Part shown: positions 1-5,682 of the stretch, piece after piece
How positions within the stretch are numbered: position 1 is the first letter of the stretch
Layout of the letters: the number at the start of each line of letters is the position of its first letter
NCBI GenBank assembly: GCA_937896265.1
Contig: CALBMD010000537.1
Location: 1-7,165 of the forward strand
Source: an uncultured Pseudomonadota bacterium
GTDB lineage: Bacteria; Bdellovibrionota_B; Oligoflexia; Oligoflexales; Bog-1112
Direction: 5' to 3'
Length of the DNA: 7,165 bases
Position numbers and translations under genes: made by a program
Notes under the pieces: generated by a model
The model's database searches: none
Seen by the model: the letters and a program-made list of their open reading frames with translations, nothing else
What the model was told of the DNA's origin: nothing

Positions 1-83
1 GTATGCTCATTAGATTTAATTTCGAAATTACCTAAGATAATACTACTGCTTAAGCATAGCCATGTTGATATAAACCTTTTCAT
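1..83 (-). CDS. 5' end of a gene with a signal-peptide-like N-terminus (cut by window edge)
   Basis: The reverse strand opens a reading frame at an ATG (83 to 81) that runs off the left edge after 27 codons without a stop. The peptide begins MKRFISTWLCLSSSIILG and continues into a polar stretch (NFEIKSNEH). A short basic start followed by a hydrophobic core of about 12 residues is the classic form of a Sec signal peptide or an N-terminal anchor, so the product is probably exported. A strong GGAGG ribosome binding site lies 6 bases upstream of the ATG. It starts 54 bases after the stop of the LysR gene on the same strand, so the two could be co-transcribed. I see no terminator between them. 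Too little is visible to name the family. Confidence 0.72.
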   Translation of the reverse strand, partial: MKRFISTWLCLSSSIILGNFEIKSNEH

Positions 84-89
84 CAATTA

Positions 90-94
90 CCTCC
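90..94 (-). promoter_or_regulatory. Ribosome binding site of the left-edge gene
   Basis: CCTCC on the plus strand reads GGAGG on the minus strand, 6 bases before the ATG at 83. This strong site is the main reason for believing that the short truncated frame is a real gene. Confidence 0.75.
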
Positions 95-137
95 ATCTAA
101 AAATAAACTGGATTTGAGTGAGCTTGAAAGCTGCTTC

Positions 138-992
138 TTAAGATAATAGCGATGGCATCTCGTTTCTAAGCTGCTCTATGACTTTAGAGAATACTCGAGA
201 ATAGCGCGTTTGTTTATAAAATTGTAGATGTACTGCTACTAGGTAAGGTTTATAACCTGCGACTAAACGAATCCTTTTGTCATCGCGTAGTAAATGCGCT
301 GGCATTACAGCTCGCCCAAGCCCCGCAGCTACACCATCCATAATGCCATAGCAATCATGCATGAAAAGACGCTGGTATGCAGGAGCTGGTTTTTTTTGCG
401 CTCGAAAAAAATTAGCTGTGACCTGATCACTTGGAGCATTGTCAAGATAGACATCTTTTTTGGCAATCCCCTTTTCATCTTCGATAACAACATACTCTTC
501 ATAGCCAATGCGCTCCTGGGCAATTGTAGCCTTACTAACTGATGCATCGCTGATAAGAATATCAATGAGATCATTTTGCAGCGCAAAAACAATGTCATTG
601 CCACTAAACGAGCGAAATTCGCATTCAACTCCTGGATGCTCTAGAAGAAAAGAATTAAGAACCGGCATGACTACTGAGCGCAAAGTAGATGAGTAGGCGC
701 CAATGCGAATGGCCCCCGCTAGAATTCCAGTTTTTGTTTGTGATAACTTTTCTTGAACATCCTCCTCAAGCGCTTTTTGTGAGCGGCAGTAGGAGAGGAG
801 AATTTCTCCTGCCTCAGTCAGTGAAATGCCACGGGGGTGCCTGTTAAATAAGGCTAAAGCAAGTTCTTCTTCAAGCTGCGCAATGCGTTGAGAGATTGCT
901 GATTGGGTTATATGAAGCGTTGAAGCTGCTTTAGAAAAACTCAAATGGCTAGCAACCGCATAAAAAGCACTTATATGACTTGATGTTAGCAT
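138..992 (-). CDS. LysR-type transcriptional regulator
   Basis: This is a 284-residue DNA-binding regulator of the LysR family, close to the usual family length of about 300. Residues 5-64 form the winged helix-turn-helix: FSKAAS at 19-24, then ITQSAISQRIAQLEEEL at 28-44 (recognition helix), then LFNR and the wing (RGISLTEAG). Residues 65-90 are the linker helix that drives dimerisation. Residues 91-284 look like the periplasmic-binding-protein-type effector domain (GAIRIGAY at 93-100; GIMDGVAAGLGRAVMP near 216-231). LysR proteins usually act as tetramers on a divergently transcribed neighbour. Here the divergent neighbour is an aromatic amino acid permease, so the effector may be an amino acid; that is inference. 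The start is fixed by an AGGAGG site 5 bases upstream of the ATG. The HTH resembles the ArgP/IciA region, but I cannot assign a subfamily. Confidence 0.95.
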   Translation of the reverse strand: MLTSSHISAFYAVASHLSFSKAASTLHITQSAISQRIAQLEEELALALFNRHPRGISLTEAGEILLSYCRSQKALEEDVQEKLSQTKTGILAGAIRIGAYSSTLRSVVMPVLNSFLLEHPGVECEFRSFSGNDIVFALQNDLIDILISDASVSKATIAQERIGYEEYVVIEDEKGIAKKDVYLDNAPSDQVTANFFRAQKKPAPAYQRLFMHDCYGIMDGVAAGLGRAVMPAHLLRDDKRIRLVAGYKPYLVAVHLQFYKQTRYSRVFSKVIEQLRNEMPSLLS

Positions 993-997
993 CTAAA

Positions 998-1003
998 CCT
1001 CCT
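998..1003 (-). promoter_or_regulatory. Ribosome binding site of the LysR gene
   Basis: CCTCCT on the plus strand reads AGGAGG on the minus strand, with a 5-base spacer (TTTAG) to the ATG at 992. This near-perfect site fixes the start of the regulator. Confidence 0.8.
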
Positions 1004-1010
1004 GAAGTGT

Positions 1011-1028
1011 CTTAATTTAAAAATTAAG
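1011..1028. promoter_or_regulatory. Inverted repeat 1 in the LysR/permease divergent region (candidate operator)
   Basis: CTTAATTT and AAATTAAG form perfect 8-base arms around an AA centre, 19 bases upstream of the LysR start codon. LysR proteins classically bind interrupted palindromes containing T-N11-A in the spacer between divergent genes, and this site fits in place and form. The region is AT-rich, so a chance palindrome is possible. Binding is inferred, not shown. Confidence 0.45.
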
Positions 1029-1037
1029 CTTCTTTTT

Positions 1038-1066
1038 TTGCTATTAAAATAGCTAATATCTAAATT
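1038..1066 (+). promoter_or_regulatory. Weak candidate promoter for the aromatic amino acid permease
   Basis: TTGCTA at 1038-1043 and TAAATT at 1061-1066 are each a 4-of-6 match to the sigma-70 hexamers, with a 17-base spacer. The -35 half overlaps inverted repeat 2, as expected for a LysR-controlled promoter. The whole gap is AT-rich and other pairs can be drawn, for example TTGCCT at 1079 with CATAAA at 1101. The exact promoter is therefore uncertain. Confidence 0.25.
1040..1053. promoter_or_regulatory. Inverted repeat 2 in the LysR/permease divergent region (candidate operator)
   Basis: GCTATT and AATAGC form perfect 6-base arms around an AA centre. The centre lies 27 bases from that of the repeat at 1011-1028, and the architecture is the same. 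Two such sites are what a LysR tetramer would contact (a recognition site and an activation site). Site 2 overlaps candidate promoter elements of both divergent genes. Functional assignment is inference. Confidence 0.4.
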
Positions 1067-1133
1067 AAATCAATTCATTTGCCTACTATCACTTTATTGG
1101 CATAAAAGTACTCACCAGCAATGAAAAATAAAA

Positions 1134-1138
1134 AAGGA
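1134..1138 (+). promoter_or_regulatory. Ribosome binding site that decides the permease start
   Basis: AAGGA lies 6 bases before the ATG at 1145. The earlier in-frame ATG at 1121 has no purine-rich site ahead of it (it is preceded by ACTCACCAGCA). This makes 1145 the better start. Confidence 0.6.
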
Positions 1139-1144
1139 CGGCAA

Positions 1145-2344
1145 ATGACTCGAACATTAAGTAGCGCCCTTATGATAACTGGAACTTGCGTAGGGGCTGG
1201 GATGCTAGCGCTTCCCATAGCGGGGGCTGAAATAGGCCTTCTACCAAGCCTTTTTGTTATGATAGTTGCTTGGGCTTTCATGACTACTACTGGTCTCTTC
1301 TACATGGAAGCCGCCCGTTGGTTTGAACAAGGAGCTCATCTAGGGCAAATGACGCAAGCCCTCCTCGGTCGTGGTGGGCGATTTACAGCAAGTTTCATCT
1401 ACCTCTTCATTGCTTATGCTTCCCTTGTTGCTTATCAGGTTGAAGGAGGTAAAGTCATGCTTGCTTCCTTATCTATAGAAGGGCTGACTATCTCCAAGCA
1501 TTTTATTGAAGTTTGCCTATTTGCTGCTCTTTTTTCCTGTGTTTTGGTGTTAGGAGCTAATTTTATCAAACGCTTAAACAGCATCTTAGTTATTTTGATG
1601 TGTACTCTCTATATTGCTATTTTGTACTTTACGCTGCCTTATTTTGACCCCTCGCTTGCTTTGCGCCAAAACTGGGATATAAAAGCTATTTGCCAGTTTT
1701 TTCCTCTTATGCTGACATCTTTTAGCTTTCCTGGCATCGTGCCAGCATTAGTCCTGCCATTGGGAGGCGATGTAAAAAAGATGCGTCTAGCTATTCTTTT
1801 AGGCACAACCTCAGCTTTTCTTTTTTATGCAACATGGATGGCTGCTGTCATGGGCTGTGTTGAACTCGATGGCAACTGGGGACTACGAGCTGCGCGTTTA
1901 AATGATCGTGGAGCCAGCGCTGTATTGATGCATCTTGTTGGTCAACCTTTGCTTAAATACGCTGCTCAGGCTTTTTCTTTCATGGCTATTGCGACATCTT
2001 TTTTAGGGATTAGCTGGGGCCTAATCTATTTTTTTGCTGATGCCTTAAAATGGGGTATTAGTGGCAAGCAAAAGGGTTGGCTCATCGCTTTAGTTTCTAT
2101 CCCAGCAGTGGTTTGTGCGCTGTTATTTGAAACAATCTTCTTTACAGCCTTAGAACTATCCGGTGGTATTGGTGACGCTGTCGTCTCAGGCATTATTCCA
2201 GCGCTACTTATATGGGTGGGAGTGTATCGCCGAGGTTATAAGCATAGTAAAAGCTTTTTATTATCGCGAGGGATTTTACTAGTTATTGTAACTTTAGCGG
2301 CAAGCATGTTGGGATTTGAACTATTCTCTCTTGTGAATCATTAG
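1145..2344 (+). CDS. TyrP/Mtr-like aromatic amino acid permease (HAAAP family)
   Basis: This is a polytopic inner-membrane importer of 399 residues, close to the roughly 400 of E. coli TyrP. It belongs to the hydroxy/aromatic amino acid permease family, which takes up tyrosine, tryptophan or phenylalanine by proton symport. The N-terminus RTLSSALMITGTCVGAGMLA (residues 3-22) matches the RTLGS...GTTIGAGMLAMP segment of TyrP, where the unwound first helix binds substrate. Further family segments are SFSFPGIVPAL (192-202), the charged loop GGDVKKMR (207-214) and ATSFLGISWGL (283-293). About eleven hydrophobic segments can be counted. The start at 1145 is preferred over an in-frame ATG at 1121, which would add eight residues (MKNKKGRQ), because of its ribosome binding site and because it aligns with the TyrP N-terminus. 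Exact substrate (Tyr or Trp) is not decidable here. Divergent from the LysR gene, it is the likely regulatory target. Confidence 0.93.
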   Translation: MTRTLSSALMITGTCVGAGMLALPIAGAEIGLLPSLFVMIVAWAFMTTTGLFYMEAARWFEQGAHLGQMTQALLGRGGRFTASFIYLFIAYASLVAYQVEGGKVMLASLSIEGLTISKHFIEVCLFAALFSCVLVLGANFIKRLNSILVILMCTLYIAILYFTLPYFDPSLALRQNWDIKAICQFFPLMLTSFSFPGIVPALVLPLGGDVKKMRLAILLGTTSAFLFYATWMAAVMGCVELDGNWGLRAARLNDRGASAVLMHLVGQPLLKYAAQAFSFMAIATSFLGISWGLIYFFADALKWGISGKQKGWLIALVSIPAVVCALLFETIFFTALELSGGIGDAVVSGIIPALLIWVGVYRRGYKHSKSFLLSRGILLVIVTLAASMLGFELFSLVNH

Positions 2345-2378
2345 CAAGCCCTGGTGCTTTTGTGCTAAAGGCTTGCTA
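2342..2378 (+). terminator. Stem-loop at the permease stop codon (non-canonical terminator candidate)
   Basis: TAGCAAGCC (2342-2350) pairs perfectly with GGCTTGCTA (2370-2378), giving a 9-bp stem with a 19-base loop. The left arm contains the TAG stop codon of the permease. No T-run follows the stem, so it is not a classical intrinsic terminator. It may instead protect the 3' end of the transcript or cause a partial stop before the next gene. Confidence 0.4.
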
Positions 2379-2411
2379 TACATGCATATTATTGGCACGT
2401 CACTCAAACTC

Positions 2412-2426
2412 AGGCTTCTTAAGCCT
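2412..2426. repeat. Short inverted repeat upstream of the dehydrogenase promoter
   Basis: AGGCTT and AAGCCT form 6-base arms around CTT. The repeat ends 25 bases before the TATAAT at 2452, where a regulator or the -35 contact would sit. It could be an operator or a small RNA hairpin in read-through transcripts from the permease. No T-run is present on either strand. Confidence 0.3.
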
Positions 2427-2451
2427 TAGAGGCAAAGCTCCCCTGTCTATA

Positions 2452-2457
2452 TATAAT
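2452..2457 (+). promoter_or_regulatory. -10 element of a candidate promoter for the dehydrogenase gene
   Basis: A perfect TATAAT lies 46 bases upstream of the ATG at 2503, which would give a leader of about 40 bases. No good -35 hexamer is found at 17 bases (GAGGCA at 2429-2434), so the promoter may be weak or dependent on an activator. It suggests that the dehydrogenase need not rely on read-through from the permease. Confidence 0.4.
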
Positions 2458-2486
2458 TGTGATATGGTTGTTTGAATGACCTTAAA

Positions 2487-2498
2487 AGGAGATATCTC
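2487..2498 (+). promoter_or_regulatory. Ribosome binding site inside a small palindrome, dehydrogenase gene
   Basis: AGGAG at 2487-2491 lies 11 bases before the ATG at 2503 and is the only good site nearby. The in-frame ATG at 2476 has no comparable site upstream. The ten bases GAGATATCTC (2489-2498) form a perfect palindrome that overlaps the end of the ribosome binding site. The palindrome has no room for a hairpin loop of normal size and may be chance. Confidence 0.5.
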
Positions 2499-2502
2499 AA
2501 CA

Positions 2503-4083
2503 ATGAAAAATAAGACACAAAATAATCTTGCTGAGTTTGGTGATCTTTGCCCGAGAGCAGAGAATATACCAGCTGATATTTTGAAAAATGCTTTTAAAGG
2601 TGGCCGCGAATATTTCTTAGGCACAGACCATCTAGCGAGTTTGACTCGTCCAAGCGTCAGTCTCTTTAGTAAAAACGTGGGTGATCGTTATCGTTTTGGT
2701 GAGCATCCGAATTTAACTCATCAAGAGCTAACTCACATGGCAACGACTGTAGCTTCTAGCTTTACTGCTCTCAACGCCCTTTCTTTAAAAAAACGTGCAG
2801 CGCTAGGTAGAGTTATTGCTGCTAAACTTGCTGATAGCCAAGTTGCTAAAATTTTGGCAACAACTCTCATGATAGAAACAGGTAAATTGCTCAAAGACTG
2901 TTTGCAAGAAATGGATCGTACACGGCAATTCATTGAAGATTTTTGTCAAGTCCTTGATATGAAACAAGATTCAGAGCGGCGCGATGGTCATGAAGTGCGT
3001 TTTGTCGGCAAAGGTTTAGGTGTGCACTATGGGCCAAGCAATTATCCAATCAATGAAGGTGTTACTATATTTCTTGTTCGCCTACTAGCAGGCAATCCTA
3101 TGCTGTGGAAGCCAACCTCAGCAAGCATGGCAACAGCACACTGCTTTGAGCAGCTGGTGATTAAACCTGCCTTCCTTGAATTTCAATCTAAAGAACCGAC
3201 TTTTCCAACGCATTGCCTTGGAGTTTTTTATACGACAGGCTCACAAGCAACTGAAATATTAGCCCCCTTTGTCAAACATATTACCTTTATTGGTTCTTCA
3301 GCTGCTAAAGAATCGATATGGTCAAAGCTTCATGAAAAAAAGGGAACAGAAGATAGAGTTTTTGCTGCTAGCACTATGAACCCTTATATTATCTTGAATT
3401 CAGCTAGCATTGATGATGCTCTTATTCAGTCTCTGGTAACAGCTAACTATAGCAATCGTGGTGAGCGATGTACGGCACCAGGAATAGTTTTCTTACCGCA
3501 ATCAAAGGCTGAAGCAATACTTAAGCTTTTACAGGAACGTCTTAGTAAAATGCGTTGTGGTTATCCTTGGGAACCACAGACAGATATTAGTGCTCCTTCT
3601 GAAGGAGCTTTAAAAAATGAATCTTTATTACAAGAAGTTATGACAGGTGTTTACGATCATTCGCTGAAACTTCTTTATCCACGTTTGCATGAACTACGTG
3701 TTGATCAAGGAGTCTTGCCGCCGATGCTTGTGCAGCTGCGTGATCTCTCAGGTGCAGCTTCCCTTCATGAACCTTTTGGTGTTGTGACAAAGATTTATGT
3801 TTATGATGATGCTGATCCAGCTTGGAGCCAGCACCTGTTTGCTTATTTGCAAAAAATTGATCGTGGCCAGCAACTTGTCGTTTTTGGTGAATCAAAAGAA
3901 GCACAGGCTCTAGCCTTTAGTTTTCAAGAAGTGACATGTGGTATTTTTGTTAACGTTGCTGGTGGTCGTGGTCCGGATTTCTTGCCATTTGAGCATTCTG
4001 GCCAATCAGGAGTTGGAAGCTTATCTGGTTATGATTTGATGTATGAGCAAGCTGTGAAGCATTTGCGGGTTACTATTAAATAG
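2503..4083 (+). CDS. GAPN-like aldehyde dehydrogenase lacking the catalytic glutamate
   Basis: This is a 526-residue member of the aldehyde dehydrogenase superfamily, nearest by motif to NADP-dependent non-phosphorylating glyceraldehyde-3-phosphate dehydrogenase (GAPN, about 475-500 residues). Visible landmarks are: Arg139 in EMDRTR (GAPN Arg124); Asn180-Tyr181 in GPSNYPIN (oxyanion Asn and substrate-pocket Tyr); Lys203 in WKP (cofactor); the GSS turn at 264-266; nucleophile Cys323 with Arg322 in GERCTA; Glu424 in HEPFG (cofactor ribose); and RGPDFLPF at 489-496 followed by SGQSGVG, the GAPN C-terminal signature. The usual LELGGK motif with the general-base Glu is replaced by FAASTM (287-292), with Ala at the Glu position. 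Hydrolysis of the acyl-enzyme may therefore be slow or use another acceptor. GAPN normally makes 3-phosphoglycerate and NADPH in the cytosol; that activity here is unproven. The start at 2503 is chosen for its AGGAG site; starting at 2476 would add nine residues. Confidence 0.88.
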   Translation: MKNKTQNNLAEFGDLCPRAENIPADILKNAFKGGREYFLGTDHLASLTRPSVSLFSKNVGDRYRFGEHPNLTHQELTHMATTVASSFTALNALSLKKRAALGRVIAAKLADSQVAKILATTLMIETGKLLKDCLQEMDRTRQFIEDFCQVLDMKQDSERRDGHEVRFVGKGLGVHYGPSNYPINEGVTIFLVRLLAGNPMLWKPTSASMATAHCFEQLVIKPAFLEFQSKEPTFPTHCLGVFYTTGSQATEILAPFVKHITFIGSSAAKESIWSKLHEKKGTEDRVFAASTMNPYIILNSASIDDALIQSLVTANYSNRGERCTAPGIVFLPQSKAEAILKLLQERLSKMRCGYPWEPQTDISAPSEGALKNESLLQEVMTGVYDHSLKLLYPRLHELRVDQGVLPPMLVQLRDLSGAASLHEPFGVVTKIYVYDDADPAWSQHLFAYLQKIDRGQQLVVFGESKEAQALAFSFQEVTCGIFVNVAGGRGPDFLPFEHSGQSGVGSLSGYDLMYEQAVKHLRVTIK

Positions 4084-4208
4084 GCAGCCGTTTGTTTAAG
4101 CTGATCTGAATTTTCAGAGAGGTGGTTTGGAGGAGCGAGGGAATCTCGCACTTTCCAAGTAAACTATAATTTCGCGATATATTGCATCATAAAATTTCAG
4201 AGTTCGGT
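4084..4208. other. Convergent intergenic region with two weak hairpins and no clear terminator
   Basis: The dehydrogenase (plus) and the coiled-coil gene (minus) end facing each other across 125 bases. TCTGAA/TTCAGA around TT (4105-4118) and GCGAG/CTCGC around GGAAT (4135-4149) can form short hairpins readable from either strand. Neither is followed by a T-run on either strand. I see no gene in the gap. Confidence 0.4.
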
Positions 4209-5501
4209 TTAAGCCCGCTCTTCAAAAATTTTGAGTAAACTTTCTTTTGATGCTTTGAGCCCTTCTTCTAGTGCTTTTTCCTGTTCTTCCAGGCCTTGCT
4301 CGCTACGGGAGATGATAGAGCGCATGCCGTCAATAAGTTGGTCGATCTCTTTTTTTGCTTGGTTTCTATCGAGATGGAAGAGTGAATTAAAAGGCAGACT
4401 CAGTCTGAATTGTGAGAAGGAAACTTCTTTGACGTAATTGATAGCTTTAAAGTCAAGTAAGGTATGAAGGGTATATCTATATCCTTTGAATGCGTTGCCG
4501 TGATGATCTATGGATTGCACAGAGCCAGTAAGGATTAGCTTATGTTCTAGTCCATTTCCTAGTTCTTGCAATTGAAAACCCTGCAAAACAGAGTCTAGGA
4601 AGCGTTGAAGGTTTTTTGCTATCTTTACTTCTACAATATTTTGTGTGGCGGTATGGATTTTAACAACGCGAGACATAGCATTTGTTTCAATAATCTGTTG
4701 AGATTTGAAGGTTTCTTGTATCGTTTGGCGAATAGTTAAGCTTAGATATGCATTTGCTATTTTTAAGTCTGCTTCTTCTTTGCTTCTAGCTGCAAGTTCA
4801 ATCTCTTTTGCTTTTAAGGCGCCTTGGATCTCGTTAAGAGATGCTTTTGTCTGTGCTAAATCTTCATTTACTTTCTCTAATAGCTTGGTTTGATCAACGA
4901 ACTTTTCGACCTGTTGTTTGATAAGGGTGGTGTCAGCTGCTTTCATGTAAAGATCTAGGTTCTTTTGAGCCTTAGCTAGGTCATTTTTTAGGTTAGTGAG
5001 GTTAGTGAAAGCAAGTGCTCTGGCCTTGGTAAAGTGTGAATTGATTGCGGTAATCTCTTCCCTCAATAGCTCTTCTCTGATGGGAGCTGTGAATGTAAGA
5101 TTATTGATCTTTTTTAGCTCAATAAGAATAGGATCAAATAAGGCTTGTATCTCATAGCTGAACTGTGCTTGCTTGATTTGATTGAGCAGACGCTTGCGAA
5201 TCTGTAATTCAAACGAGGTCATTGTAAGCCTGATGGCTGCAAGTGCTGAAGGGTGGTTTAGAGAGAGGGTTGGTGTATCTTTGGCAGCTCCCTCTGGGAT
5301 ATGATAGCTAATTTTATTATTAATGTCATAGAGCGGTAGCTCAGGCAGAGCTAAAACAATTCCCTCTAAAATAGTTACAGCTTGACTAAGTTCTTGCTCT
5401 CGTTCCCGCTCTTGATTTAGTTGTGAAGAAGCGCAGGCGGCAGGGTTGTGGTAAAAAATGCAGATAAGAGTGGCAAGTTTTATGAACTTAGTCAAATTCA
5501 T
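4209..5501 (-). CDS. Exported coiled-coil protein of unknown function
   Basis: I do not recognise the family of this 430-residue protein. Residues 1-24 look like a Sec signal peptide: MNLTK, a hydrophobic core (FIKLATLICIF), then NPAACA before SSQ, suggesting signal peptidase I cleavage after Ala24. Cys23 could be a lipidation site, but PAAC is a poor lipobox. Residues about 30-140 are mainly helical. Residues about 141-272 are rich in Glu, Lys, Gln, Ala and Leu in a heptad-like pattern, indicating a long coiled coil. Residues about 275-372 are less charged and contain strand-like stretches (KLILTGSV, YRYTLHTLLDF, SFSQFRLSL), so a compact domain is likely. Residues 376-428 form a second charged helix. 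The start is supported by AGGAG 5 bases upstream. It is divergent from the nucleobase permease and probably resides in the periplasm or outer envelope. Confidence 0.85.
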   Translation of the reverse strand: MNLTKFIKLATLICIFYHNPAACASSQLNQEREREQELSQAVTILEGIVLALPELPLYDINNKISYHIPEGAAKDTPTLSLNHPSALAAIRLTMTSFELQIRKRLLNQIKQAQFSYEIQALFDPILIELKKINNLTFTAPIREELLREEITAINSHFTKARALAFTNLTNLKNDLAKAQKNLDLYMKAADTTLIKQQVEKFVDQTKLLEKVNEDLAQTKASLNEIQGALKAKEIELAARSKEEADLKIANAYLSLTIRQTIQETFKSQQIIETNAMSRVVKIHTATQNIVEVKIAKNLQRFLDSVLQGFQLQELGNGLEHKLILTGSVQSIDHHGNAFKGYRYTLHTLLDFKAINYVKEVSFSQFRLSLPFNSLFHLDRNQAKKEIDQLIDGMRSIISRSEQGLEEQEKALEEGLKASKESLLKIFEERA

Positions 5502-5506
5502 AGGCT

Positions 5507-5511
5507 CTCCT
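5507..5511 (-). promoter_or_regulatory. Ribosome binding site of the coiled-coil gene
   Basis: CTCCT on the plus strand reads AGGAG on the minus strand, with a 5-base spacer (AGCCT) to the ATG at 5501. It supports this start, which also gives a complete signal peptide. Confidence 0.7.
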
Positions 5512-5514
5512 GTC

Positions 5515-5575
5515 TTAGTTGGTTTACATTTCTATCAAATTCCAATTTCTGATACAACTAACCAAATGACCAACT
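5515..5575. repeat. Short repeated AGTTGGT/ACCAACT motifs in the divergent region
   Basis: AGTTGGT at 5517-5523 is the reverse complement of ACCAACT at 5569-5575. TTAGTTG at 5515-5521 is the reverse complement of CAACTAA at 5555-5561. The right-hand part therefore holds two related copies facing one on the left, between the divergent coiled-coil and permease genes. These could be binding sites for a regulator or a long stem. The arms are only 7 bases, so chance is not excluded. Confidence 0.25.
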
Positions 5576-5621
5576 CAAAAGGAAGAGGGTTTGGCAGGAA
5601 ACAAGCTTCGCACGCAGGTTC

Positions 5622-5643
5622 CTCCCAAGAAAACTTTTTGGAG
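5622..5643 (+). promoter_or_regulatory. Hairpin in the leader region of the nucleobase permease
   Basis: CTCC-C-AAGAA (5622-5631) can pair with TTTTTGGAG (5635-5643), leaving a single bulged C and an AAC loop, for nine base pairs. It lies 39 bases before the start codon. Only if transcription starts upstream of 5622 would it be in the mRNA. No known purine riboswitch core is recognisable. I could not find a convincing sigma-70 promoter for the permease in this gap. Confidence 0.3.
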
Positions 5644-5671
5644 AAGTATTAAGAAAAGATAGAAATCCTTG

Positions 5672-5677
5672 AAGGAG
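5672..5677 (+). promoter_or_regulatory. Ribosome binding site that decides the nucleobase permease start
   Basis: AAGGAG lies 5 bases before the ATG at 5683. An in-frame TAA at 5650-5652, with no ATG, GTG or TTG codon between it and 5683, also forces this start. Confidence 0.8.
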
Positions 5678-5682
5678 TAGCA

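Noticed and set aside
329..628. Second minus-strand frame (99 codons) inside the LysR gene
   Set aside because: It is fully nested in the regulator in another frame. The LysR frame has full-length family similarity, so this is a shadow.
1119..1131. The same bases CAATGAAAAATAA occur at 1119 and at 2501, at or near the starts of two adjacent genes
   Set aside because: A match of 13 A-rich bases at start codons is likely chance. The flanking sequences differ and no longer duplication is visible.
1121..1144. Earlier in-frame ATG that would add MKNKKGRQ to the aromatic amino acid permease
   Set aside because: It has no ribosome binding site, while the ATG at 1145 has AAGGA six bases upstream and aligns with the E. 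coli TyrP N-terminus.
3638..3904. Minus-strand 88-codon frame inside the dehydrogenase gene
   Set aside because: It is a low-complexity His- and Gln-rich translation opposite a well-supported gene and has no family features.
4135..4149. GCGAG/CTCGC hairpin as a bidirectional terminator between convergent genes
   Set aside because: The stem is only five base pairs and no T-run follows on either strand.
5593..5619. TTGGCA at 5591 as the -35 box of the nucleobase permease promoter
   Set aside because: No sequence resembling TATAAT lies 16-18 bases downstream.
5458..5652. Plus-strand 64-codon frame across the coiled-coil gene start and the divergent gap
   Set aside because: It overlaps the confirmed N-terminus of the minus-strand gene, has no ribosome binding site and encodes no recognisable protein. 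Only its last codons are of interest, as a possible relic of the permease leader.
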